Positions 1 to 10,725 of a stretch of 64,000 nt of DNA are shown piece after piece (the first letter of the stretch is position 1; every line of letters begins with the position of its first letter). Under the pieces are notes generated by a model. That model was given only the letters and a program-made list of their open reading frames with translations, did not search any database and was not told the origin of the DNA. The stretch comes from Owenia fusiformis (Eukaryota > Annelida > Polychaeta > Sabellida > Oweniidae). The position numbers and the translations under genes were made by a program. Location: assembly GCA_903813345.2 (NCBI GenBank), contig CAIIXF020000002.1, forward strand, positions 7,957,555-8,021,554, in the 5' to 3' direction.

Positions 1-177
1 CGGGTATATTGAGAAAACCTACAACTTGGGCCGACCTGATATTCTCGGAAGACAAGAGCTTCACTCGACCGTAAAGGTGAGTTGAGTAAGGTCATATTGT
101 ACTATACTCAGGTTGTATTGACGTTACGAGAGCGATGATGATTGATAAGGCAAGTGTGACCCACGGTTAGATATATT

Positions 178-3100
178 ATGGAGCGGACTTTACGATTGTT
201 GTTGGTGATTTTGTTGGTGATGCCGTCGTCTCATGTTGTCGACGCCACAGCCATTAACGCCAGAACCGCCTTAATACAGGGCCAAAGGTCATCAATTTTG
301 ACCAATTCTAGCCAGAACTCTGTCGTTTCTGCTGATATTCCACAAAGTCTAGATTTGACCAATGGGAATCTGCTTGGCTTATCAAATGGTATTGGCCCAT
401 ATAATACTCTCGGGCTGCATCTTGGAGATGGAGAGTCTAGAAGGACATATGGTAAGGGAATTATTGGACTTTCTTTGAGAGTCTGGGAGAACATAAACGT
501 AAAGTAGTAATGCCTTAGTCTATATCCAATAGTCCGAATATCTTAAAAATTCGGTCTATTGATCATAATGTCCCTCCTGTGTGAAAAAACAAGAATTTCT
601 TTGCACAAAATTATCAATTTTAGGAACTTTCACTTTCCAAAAATAAACATTTAGGTCAGGGTGCATGATGGGAAATTTTCTGCATTCCTCAATTGAGTCA
701 CATGTTATTTTTCAAACAAGAATCACTCCTTCCCCATATTGTCTATATCTTCCAGTTTTGCACAAAGAGTGCTCTTATGTACCTAGAAAAGACTTGTGAG
801 AAGAATGTTTTGATAAAGTGTATAAAAACAAGAATATTCAGTGAAAAAAATCAGAAAATTTTCAGAATTTTTTTTCACTGAATTTTTTCGTTTTTTATAC
901 ATTTTACAAAACAAATCTTCTCACAAGGCTTTTCTAGGCACATGTGTGCACTCTTTGTGCAAACCTGGAAGATGTAGACAATGTGAGGATGGAGTTATTC
1001 TTCTTTGAAAAATAACATGTGACTCAGTTGAGGAATGCAGAAAATTTCCCAACATGCACCCTGTCCTTAAAACAATTCAATTAAGTAGTAAGGTACTTAA
1101 ATGCTATAAAAAGTAATATTGTCAAATGGAAATAAAGCTAGGGGATGTAACAAATATGCAAATTAAATTACATCATCGACCATTTTGAATGGCACTTCCT
1201 TAGTTAACAAATATTTTTCAATCCCAAATCATTACATATGTTGTCTGAAAATATTTTCATTCCAAATTTCAAATAAATTTCAGACTAGAGGATAAAGTCT
1301 AACATGTCCTCAAAAGAAATGACCAAATTGCGGAACTACCTTACGTGAACAGATTAAGCAATGTTTTCTAGTAAGACTGGCATGTTGCCTTCCATTTTTC
1401 CTTTATTATAGATTCTGTGGAGGCAAGATTGTTTCGAAACTTCAAACAGGCAAACGGCGAAATGCGATACGTTAGACCAATCAGTCAGAACAGCACTGGT
1501 GAAACACGCATCAACGTCTCGTTGTCGCTTCTGAAGATAAACGATATGGTAAGACTAACATAGATGTCATTGATGTGCTTTGATAACTCATCTTCATAGA
1601 AACAAGAATTCCAGTAGACGAGTATTGGGATTTTGATAGGTTATCGGCTCAGATGACTTAAAACCTAAAGGACTATCTTTAGACAAAGTCAGAATCGTTT
1701 GATTTTTTATAAAATAGTTTAACGTGAAATGAAAATTGCAAATAAACATATTTCAAAATTTGGTATTTTTCGAAACCCTACTAGGCTGCATAATATATCG
1801 ACGAAACCTTGATTGTTGTACCAAGTTAAATGGACGTATAAAGTGGAGTACATTTTGATCTGCAAAAATACACTACTTATTTTAATATCTTTTAGGTTGC
1901 TAAAGATGAAAAGTTGACAACAACTGTTCGACTCAAAGTTGTAAGTATACAGAAAAGTAATACTTTGTTTTGTGCTCTCCTACACATTTTTTGATGACGT
2001 CACACAAAGTCGTGGGTTCTCCACAGTTAAATTTTGTAGTAAATAGAAAACTGGAAGCTTTACTTTGATCATACTCCAACTCAATGATCCAGACATCAAG
2101 AAAAAAGAGGGAACATTGTGAATGATGTCTGGACCCGTGCGTTTGTAGGTTGGACGTTGAACTTATTAACTAACTAGAAATCCAAACTAGTTGAAATATT
2201 TAGTAATCTTAATTTCAATTTCAATTTATTAAATATATATGCATACAACAATACAAAGATGATGAAGGGAGCGAGACACCACTGGAATGTGTATGGTGCC
2301 CCTGTAACAATAAACGATTCATATGAGTTAGCAATTGAATATGACAAATAGGTATATGAAAGGACAAAATCCTGGGAACTATTCAATTTAGGTAATAAAG
2401 GTTTTGTTCCTGCAATTTCAGCTATGATACAAAGCTGTTTTGGCCTCCTTCCAATGTCCCCGTGTCCTGATAGAGTTGGTTTTCACGCTAAAGATAAAAA
2501 TCAAAGATAAGAATTGTTGAGATCAAAAGTGCCAGAAAATTCCCAATGGAATGGTGCGTCGGGAATTTTATTTTCATTGAACCAAAAAAACGAAAAATTA
2601 GAATACCTCACTAAAACCGTTTTGAATAAAAATGCCATCAACGTTACAACTTACTCTTACTGTTTGGTACATGTATAAAGACATAATGCTGATGCTTACT
2701 TTGATGTATGTATGAAATATATTAAAGAGTTTGAGAAATATTATTGCCGAAATGCTTCAAGGAACTAATCAAGTGACTTGACGCATCTTCGGTAATCTTC
2801 GGCAGTGGTACAAGCATATTCGGCCATCTTCGTGGCTCGTCTGTAATTCCAGGAATGGGATGACTATCGGCTAAGTTGGAACAAGACAAACTATGGAAAC
2901 TTAGACGTCATTCACCTTCCTCTAAACATGCTTTGGATGCCTGAACTTGAGATTATGAATGGGTAATAACATATCTTTGTATTTATAATGGACAATACCC
3001 GTTACCTTCAATTCACCCCCATTGTTTGTAAGACACAACGATCAGTATACACTCTAAATTTCTAATGATATCCAACTACTTATTGAACGTATCATAAATG

Positions 3101-4657
3101 AAATGTTGTCATATTGCCACTGTTTTACAACCTCAACTATGGACTTATAAAAAAGTGAAATGTATCGCTAGAGGAATAGTGCTATATTTTTGGTATTTTA
3201 CCAGTTCTACAAACAAGTCTGTATTTTTGCATCACCAAGATATGGCGCCAAACTCTGTGTGGGGCCTTCAATTTTCTGACCGGCTTTTGGCGTTGGTGAT
3301 GGATGCCTGTAACAAATTGGTTCCATTTTGTCATATTATTGCATTCTCTAGTTTGGCATTGTTCTTTGCTCATACATGCGTTTATAATCAAGTTGCATCG
3401 GTAATCGAATCATGTAGTTTACCATAACATAACCTTTATTTTCTCCTTTTCAGGTACAGGTTCACTCACATAGACATATCTGAGCACAAGGCCAAAGTTT
3501 CATCAAACGGGACCGTTTCTATCAGCCGCGTGATGCATCTAGCCACAAGCTGCACTCTTAACCTCACGTTATATCCTTACGATGACCAAACTTGCGACAT
3601 CAATATCGGAAGTTGGAACTGGAACGCTGAAGAACTACTATTCGTTAATGACGGATTGTCCGTTGACAATTTTGAGTTGAGTACGCTGTGGGCTTTGATT
3701 GGAACTTGGAACAAATCGCATATTCTCCGCAATAAAGCAGAGAGTGATGGCTACAGTTACGTGGTGTTCACGCTATTTTTGGAGCGTCAGTCCTTGTCGT
3801 ATAGCGTTCACTTGATATGGCCAACGATCCTTATTGCTAGCCTGACCCCTCTCGTTTTCTTCATGCCAGGCGAATCCGGTGAAACTATACAATTAGCTAT
3901 AACCCTTCTACTAACGTTTACAGTTTATTTATTTTATGCTGCTAGTAAGATGCCTGAGAATTCTAGTAGTGTGCCCATTTTTGGCTATGTTCTCATATAT
4001 CTTCTTATGTTATCGGCGTTCTCCGTCCTGCTATGTGTTATATTATTGATCTGGCATTACCTTGGTGACCATGAGAAAAAATTGCCCTGTTGTATAGAGG
4101 GATTTATATTTGATTGGATACGGTACATTGTTTGTACAGATCCACGCACTTTAGAGAGCCCCAAAGAGTTACAAAAAACGACGAGAGCTATGTCTAATCC
4201 ATCATCGCCTAACTTCCGCTCTATACCCTCTTCAAGCAGACCAAAGTCAAGAAACTGCAATACGAGTTCGTATCCTATTCGCATTCCGGCTAGATTACCA
4301 GAAGATATTAATATGAATGATTGTGATCCAGGGCCTTCTTCGCTCAAAATTGGTGGGAACGCGCAAATTACTTCAACACAAGGAATCAATGACAACAACA
4401 ACGTTGTAGATGATGTAATTGACGATGCACCAGTCAGTATTCGCACGTACAAGAACGCTGCCAAGATTTGCGGACGGTTTATTGGTGGCTTGTATGTTGC
4501 GGTGATTGTAATATGTACCATTTTAGGCCTTATTATAATTCGAAACCTGCCTTCGGAATGTTGGAAGAATAAGGATGAATGTACGCCTGTACCGGACAAT
4601 ACGATCAATTATTGGCAGGCAATTCTCAGACAATTTCATGAAATAAATCTGACCTAA
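178..4657 (+). CDS. nicotinic acetylcholine receptor-like subunit (Cys-loop ligand-gated cation channel), 5 exons
   Basis: Exons read as 178-451, 1412-1548, 1896-1940, 2853-2962 and 3454-4657. All junctions are GT/AG and phases agree, giving 1770 nt and 589 aa. Residues 1-23 look like a signal peptide and are followed by a ~65-residue low-complexity leader. The ligand-binding domain holds the Cys-loop (C222 to C236, 13 residues between, with YPYDDQ) and a loop-B GSW tryptophan (W243). M1 is about 306-324, M2 333-352, M3 363-388 and M4 about 530-555. M2 has E at -1', T6', L9' and V13', as expected for a cation-selective pore, but Q at 2' and S at 20'. Loop C lacks the vicinal cysteine pair, so this is a non-alpha type subunit. 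The usual loop-A tyrosine appears to be Met. The M3-M4 loop is Ser/Pro-rich. Such proteins form pentameric plasma-membrane channels; the ligand cannot be read from sequence. Confidence 0.9.
651..1070. mobile_element. foldback (MITE-like) element in intron 1 of the receptor gene
   Basis: The two ~200-bp arms are inverted copies of each other. The left end has GTCAGGGTGCAT and the right end has ATGCACCCTGTCC, and arm similarity continues inward to a Phe/Lys-rich AT hairpin near 845-885. There is no coding capacity. Target-site duplication is not clear, so superfamily is unassigned. Confidence 0.7.
2195..2300 (-). repeat. probable 3' end of a non-LTR retroelement, intron 3
   Basis: Read on the minus strand, the segment ends in AATAAATTGAAATTGAAATT, a tail style seen in invertebrate LINE/SINE families. 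The 34626-34800 segment has the same tail type. No reverse-transcriptase coding sequence is visible here. It lies in the 1941-2852 intron. Confidence 0.4.
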
Positions 4658-5435
4658 TATATAAACTTTTTTTTGTAATTCAGACATTGCCAGTTAAAGA
4701 CTAGCCCGAGCACCGATCCGGATCAAACATCTATTTGAAGGAATCAGTCCCCATAACATGGACTTGCAAATTGACGATTTTACTGCGTTATCATATTTAC
4801 AAGACCTCCTGTGGGTATATATTTACAGAGCAGATGATATCGCTATGTATCCTAGAATATCTAGATGGTCTGCAATTAGTATGTTTTAATAATTTCCTAT
4901 CTCTGGGTAAGAGATAGGATGATAAGTTAAATCTTTACTTATGTAAATATGTTCGTGTTTCAAGTTTGTGTTTGTTAAAAAAGCAATGATATGCACATTT
5001 ATTAAATATAACACTATTTTGTCCTGTTTAATATTTAGGATCGTATATAAGGAATATACTTGATTTCAAAACAATCGGACCATCTCACTGTAAGAGCATG
5101 TAGAAAAGGTAGGCAAATAATGTTACAAGAAGGAGACACGTCAGCCCCCCCCCCAATCTTGCCGTTAAAATGTAACCCATTCTATAGGAAACTAAAAACA
5201 GAGCCAACAAAAGGTCTACACTGTTGCTCATACATCTTGTATATAAAATATTTTACGTCAATGCCGCCATTTTGGTTATTGTCCAGAAGAGGTGAGTAGC
5301 TGCCATAATTACTAGACATTTTTTGTAACTGTAAATCACATTCAAAATAGCGGATAACAGAAAGTTCGGCTTCGACAAATTTTTCACTTTTCTCGCTCAA
5401 AATTTATTTTTAATTTATGAATAGTTGCGACTAAC
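4658..5435. other. intergenic, nothing recognised
   Basis: This is the downstream flank of the receptor gene. It is AT-rich with short chance reading frames only. It contains a C-run near 5145-5153. Confidence 0.5.
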
Positions 5436-5441
5436 TCTACT

Positions 5442-5947
5442 CAATGGTGATCCACTTGATTACGCTAGTTACCAAAACGGTCCGTTTTGGTAACAAAATG
5501 TTGGAGCATCGAAGGTACGATTTTTCTTTTTTCAGAATTCCCACATTTTTAACACAAACGTGTATTAGTATCATATGCTTAAGAAAATGTACATATTTGC
5601 GAACAAATAGTTCAGAAGACAACAGAATCATCAATTTAATTACTCAAGTTACATAAACGGTTTTTCGAAAAATGGTTAAGATCTGCACTTTTAACCCAAA
5701 CCGTTTATGTAACTTAAGTGACGAATTAAATCGACGATTCTGTTGTCTTCTGAGCTATTTTTTGCAAACATGTACATTTTCTATAACATATGATACTGAT
5801 ATACGTTTGTGAGAAAAAACGTCGTGAGGATTCTGCCTACAACGCGTGAAATAAGGAAAAAAGAAAAATCATACCTTCGTCGTTCCGACATTTTGTTACC
5901 AAAACGGTTCGTTTTGGTAACCAGCGTAATCGAGTGGATCACCAGTG
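5442..5947. mobile_element. 506-bp palindromic DNA-transposon derivative with CACTG-type ends
   Basis: Termini are CAATGGTGATCCAC and the inverted GTGGATCACCAGTG, i.e. CACTGGTGATCC with one mismatch on the left. The sequence TCTACT flanks both ends (5436-5441 and 5948-5953), a likely 5-6 bp target duplication. The arms stay complementary nearly to the centre and include a self-complementary AAACGGTCCGTTTT motif. There is no transposase. A partial relative lies at 45302-45470. Confidence 0.8.
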
Positions 5948-6229
5948 TCTACTGATGAACCTTTTGCTAATATTAAAGTGAAATTAATCCAAATGGTTTC
6001 TATTCTATCAAATGATATTATATATAAGAAATGAAAGAAAAACTGACACAACTATTTTACATAGCTCGATCGAGTGACCTGCCTAGTCTACCACGCACTC
6101 GATGGCAAGTTTGAACGTGGGGAATTCTCTCTGAATCTGTGAATTCTGTCAACACATTTCCAGGATGATGTTGAAATAGTACTTTCTCAATTTTATGACA
6201 TTTGTACGAACTACCCTTATGCCTTGTTT

Positions 6230-6430
6230 CACCTGACCTCTTGTTTCCCCTGGCCAAATTATCTTGTTTCACTTGACATCTTGTTTCACCTGGGATACTG
6301 AAATTATTTAGCTTGACCTGTATCCTGTTTCACTTAACATAATTATCTTGTTTCACTTGACATAGTCATCTGTTTCACCTGACATAATAAACTTGTTTAA
6401 TTTGGCATATTCATCTTGTTCTACCTGACC
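6230..6430. repeat. degenerate short tandem repeat (TTGTTTCACCTGAC-like)
   Basis: The motif CTTGTTTCAC(C/T)TGAC recurs about eight times at irregular 22-30 bp spacing. The copies are diverged and the stretch has no coding meaning. Confidence 0.55.
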
Positions 6431-6436
6431 TAATTA

Positions 6437-7647
6437 CGAGGGGTGATCCAAAAGTCTTGGACGCCCCGCTCTAACTTTGCTATTTTCTAATATGATTACA
6501 TGAAACTTTCAGATAATAAAGATCAACATTTTAACAACTTTGTGTATAAGTTTCAACAGAGAATATTATATTTTAGCTACTTTTCATACAGGTGTAAAAG
6601 GGTAGGTGGTCCTATCAAATTTTGGTCCTACTTTCCATTGATTTATATGGTGACCTAAATACAACTCTTTCCCTTATCATCGTATCCACAATCAGGGCCA
6701 GTAAGGGCCTTTAAGAAAGGGGACCATAATCCCCAGGGGACCATAATTTCTTTTACACCTGGTCCCTGCCACCCGGAACGGTGTTTAAATATAGTAAATC
6801 ACGTCACAACTGTTATAATCTGGAAAACACTTTAGGTGCAGGTGTACAACCTAACACCATTCATGATATGATATGAGAGAATCATCTTCACATATTAAGA
6901 CCTACTTTTCAACACATTTTCCACGAATTTGAACCGCTCTACCAATGAATGGAAGACATTTATGAAACCGCCATTTCTTATGTGATACAAATGCTACTGG
7001 AGTGCCACTCTAAACCTCATCCATTGAGTAAAAAAACATTTACCTTCAACCCTCCTTTCAACTTGGAGAAAAGGAAGAACATCACACGGAGTCATATCTA
7101 GAATGTATCATGCATATGGTAGGTACACATGGTCAAAAGTAGGGAGAATATCTTGAAGTATTTTTTGTTTTTTTCACTTTGATTTCTTTCATGTTCTGCA
7201 TTTCAGCAGCCATCTTGCAGCGAAAATGATACCAGAATGAGGGTTGCTTGTTTGATGTCATTTTCTTAGAATTTGACATATACGGTCACTGTCACGAGTG
7301 ACATTATAATTAAAACACAATTAATTGGTTGCCTTGTAACAAAGGAAGTAAACTAATATGGTTTAACATTCAAAATTCAAAGAAAGATAGCGGTCAAGAC
7401 TTGCGAAGCAAGTGAAATGGCGGCAACATTTAAGGCTGAAAGTTGCCATGTGTGAATACCGTCCCGGGTGGCAAGGTCCCTATATTAAAAACTATCTAGA
7501 AAACTACATAAAATATATAATTTCTCCATGAAATTAATATACAAAGTAGTTAGGTCGTTGGTCTTTATTATTGGAAAATTTAAAGTAACTATATCAAAAA
7601 CCAAGAAAATTAGAGCAGGGCGTCCAAGACTTTTGGATCACCCCTCG
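6437..7647. mobile_element. mariner/Tc1-type non-autonomous element, TA target site
   Basis: It is bounded by TA dinucleotides (6435-6436 and 7648-7649). The inverted termini CGAGGGGTGATCCAAAAGTC match over more than 25 bp. This end style and a TA duplication are typical of mariner-like elements. The interior has no transposase. It contains a second, imperfect inverted pair around CCACCCGG (about 6770) and CCGGGTGG (about 7465), suggesting a nested older element. Confidence 0.8.
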
Positions 7648-7912
7648 TACTAGTATGACACTGAAAACTACACAATAGTTTGTTTGACCAAATATAATGT
7701 ACAGTAGTACTCGTATACTGGTATATTTGGACTAAGATTTTAATAAATTGATAAACATGAGATAATCACCTGCATTATTATTTTTGTACAGTATATTTCA
7801 GTATTCTCGTGTATTTACTCAAATATCTGTACGATTTAATTCAATAATCCAAAATGCATACTGCTGGTACCAGCTGAAAAAACCTCCTCTCCGGATGTTT
7901 GGAAACTTGTTA

Positions 7913-8008
7913 CTTTTGGACCACGTGATGAGGCCATTTTATGTTTTGGACCACGTGATGAGGCCATTTTATGTTTTGGACCACGTGATGAGGCAATTTT
8001 ATGTTTGG
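7913..8008. repeat. 30-bp tandem repeat, 3 copies
   Basis: GGACCACGTGATGAGGC units repeat at a period of 30 bp. Two copies are identical and the third has one change. They contain the E-box-like palindrome CACGTG, though no regulatory role is shown. Confidence 0.75.
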
Positions 8009-8072
8009 CAATTTTTACAAAACCATTTTCTGACCTGTATTGTAATTGAAGAACAAATTATGTACGATTCAG

Positions 8073-8701
8073 TCATAAGCAGGCTTAAAATGGTATCTAA
8101 TGGGGAGTTTCAATGATAAACAGGCTTGACATGTTATCCAATGGGGAGTTTCAATCATAAGCAGGCTTGACATGTTATCCAATGGTGAGTCTCAATCATA
8201 AGCAGGCTAAACATATTAGCCAATGGGGAGTTTCAATCATAAGCAGGCTTGACATGTTATCCAATGGGGAGTTTCAATCATAAGCAGGCCTTGACATGTT
8301 ATCTAATGGGGAGTTTCAATCATAAGCAGGCTTAACATGTTATCCAATGGGGAGTTTCAATCATAAGTAGGCTTGACATGTTATCCAATGGGGAGTTTCA
8401 ATCATAAGCAGGCTTAACATGTTATCCAATGGGGAGTTTCAATCATAAGCAGGCTTAACATGTTATCCAATGGGGAGTTTCAATCATAAGCAGGCTTAAC
8501 ATGTTATCCAATGGGGAGTTTCAATCATAAGCAGGCTTAACATGTTATCCGATGGGGAGTTTCAATCATAAGCAGGCTTAACATGTTATCCAATGGGGAG
8601 TTTCAATCATAAGCAGGCTTAACATGTTATCCAATGGGGAGTTTCAATCATAAGCAGGCTTAACATGTTATCCAATGGGGAGTTTCAATCATAAGCAGGC
8701 T
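8073..8701. repeat. 41-bp minisatellite, about 15 copies
   Basis: The unit contains CATAAGCAGGCTTAACATGT followed by TATCCAATGGGGAGTTTCAAT, at a period of 41 bp. Central copies are near identical and edge copies are more diverged. A stray copy sits at about 9150-9206, separated by ~450 bp of unrelated DNA. Confidence 0.9.
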
Positions 8702-9255
8702 ACTAGGGACAAACATTTTAATTGCCAGGTTTTATTAATAGGAAAATCAATCAGACAAAATGAAAGCAATATTCAGAATCACAGATTTCCCTCTGGAGAA
8801 TTTTTTAATTGACTTCACATGTGGAACGCTATTAAAACGGTTTTAAAATGATTTATAATGTGAATTTCATCTCTCATGATACAATACAACTGTATTCATC
8901 TATACATTTTTCCAAATACCATCTGCCATCAGTATGAAACGTGAAACGTTTTAAAAATAGATATTCTCAGTGTTTGGATATTTTTGTCAGTTTTTTGTTA
9001 TATTTAAGCACAAAAGCAATATGGAAATCAATATGTTTTTTAGAGCAGAGGTAGCAAAAACGGAATATGGAATGGTTGGTACAGAACATTTGACTTCAAA
9101 ACATTACAATATCGGTTCATAACGAGAATGTGGAAGAATAATTAGCCTTATGTTATCCAATGGGGAGTTTTAATCATAAGCAGGCTTAATATTTTATCAA
9201 ATGGGGAGAATGGGAGAATGTCCCAGCAAAACTATTTAAAAGTTCAGTGACTTTT

Positions 9256-9510
9256 CAAGGAGGATTGGGTCCCAGGGACGCAACTCGATATTTTACCAAA
9301 TAGGGGTAAAAATCAAGAATATCGGCCATTCTTCTTGCAGCCATAGAAATATACAAGCACTAAGAGCAATATCGCATCGTTGGAGATTAAAGAATGGGGA
9401 GTTTAAGCGTGCATAAAAATCGAAACGCCAACCTATATGTATGAACAATCGCCCATACAATTGCACCGCTTTAATATTTTCCGTTCACGTTTAGCTTCCA
9501 ATCCTCCTTG
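9256..9510. mobile_element. MITE, 255 bp, with perfect 9-bp target duplication
   Basis: The ends are CAAGGAGGATTGG and its inverse CCAATCCTCCTTG. GTGACTTTT is present on both sides (9247-9255 and 9511-9519). It is the same family as 63705-63892. A 9-bp duplication is typical of Mutator-like transposons. No coding sequence is present. Confidence 0.8.
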
Positions 9511-9661
9511 GTGACTTTTCAATGTTCAACGCACTTCTCAGGGAATATCCAGATAGACGGATGGACAGACATAAGATTAATCTTGTCTTAAACTCATAAA
9601 GGATATCACTATGCAACTCAAATTATGTTTTGCAAAATTAACTTTCTAAGATGATATCATA

Positions 9662-10723
9662 CAGGGTGTCCGGAAAGTAAAGATACAAATGCTCTTATTT
9701 TAATAAATTTGGGTTTTTTGAAATGAAATTGCTACAAATTGTAGAGGAAAGATATTACAATATATCTACCAACTTTCATCACATATAGTCTTAATGTGTT
9801 ATAGTTACGGTTGTTATGGTTACGGATGTGAGGGGTATGCGGAGCAGTTCCAGAACAACGCTAAACAGTGAAAAATTGCTAAAAGACAACCATTTGAAAC
9901 AGTGTTTTTGTTGTATTTTCTATCTTTGTTTTTTTTGTTCATCATTGTATTATTGCTGCCATAGTGTTTTCTATTATATAATGATGTCATTGCTACATAT
10001 CAGAACTATGTTATGTCACTTACCAGTATAATGAAAGAAATATTATACAAGTGCCTAGAAGAATGGTCCCTGGCCATTAGTAGGAAATTCAATATTGCAT
10101 CTCCACAATGCACCAATTCACAAAGCAAAAAACAAATCTTACAATGGAGTGTCTTGGCATTAAACCTTTCTATACAATGCCCCATATTCACCTGATAAAG
10201 CCTATTTAGACTTAATGACCATTTGAAAGCAATATTTGTAAAAAGGTCAACATACAAATTAGACTCAGCTGGAAGCCAACGTTATCAGCAATCTGAGAGA
10301 TGGACAGCAGCGGTTTTGTCAGGTCTTTGAACCGCTGGTCAAGATGCACCAAGAATGTATAGATAATGGGGAAAATACTGAATATTCAATGATAGCAGTA
10401 ATATGAAATGATCAAATAATGTTACATTACTAATCCCTATGCTGTTGTGGTACATAATTTGATATAATATAGGAATAGATGGTGGAGTGCCAAGATCATA
10501 TGAGTAGGAAAGAGATTTGTAGAACATAGTTGTGACGTTGCTCCACTTACCCTCGACTCCCGTTACCATAACAACCATAACTTTTTCATTTTGAAACTGA
10601 AAGTCATGACAATTGCAGGATATATTGTTATAATGTCATTTTACATTCTGGATCAATTTCATCTCATAACAGGTAAATCTCTTGAAATTAGAGCATTTGT
10701 ATCTTTACTTTCCGGACACCCTG
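9662..10723. mobile_element. long foldback mariner-type element, TA target site
   Basis: The termini CAGGGTGTCCGGAAAGTAAA are inverted copies flanked by TA (9660-9661 and 10724-10725). The arms remain alike far inward: CGGTTGTTATGGTTACGG near 9806 has its inverse near 10560. There is no transposase; it looks like a non-autonomous palindromic derivative. Confidence 0.8.
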
Positions 10724-10725
10724 TA

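Noticed and set aside
5060-5299. 79-codon frame 3' of the receptor gene
   Set aside because: It contains a C-run and random composition, with no family resemblance.
8073-8701. Regular direct repeats that might suggest a CRISPR array
   Set aside because: The units are contiguous with no unique spacers, in an animal genome; it is a minisatellite.
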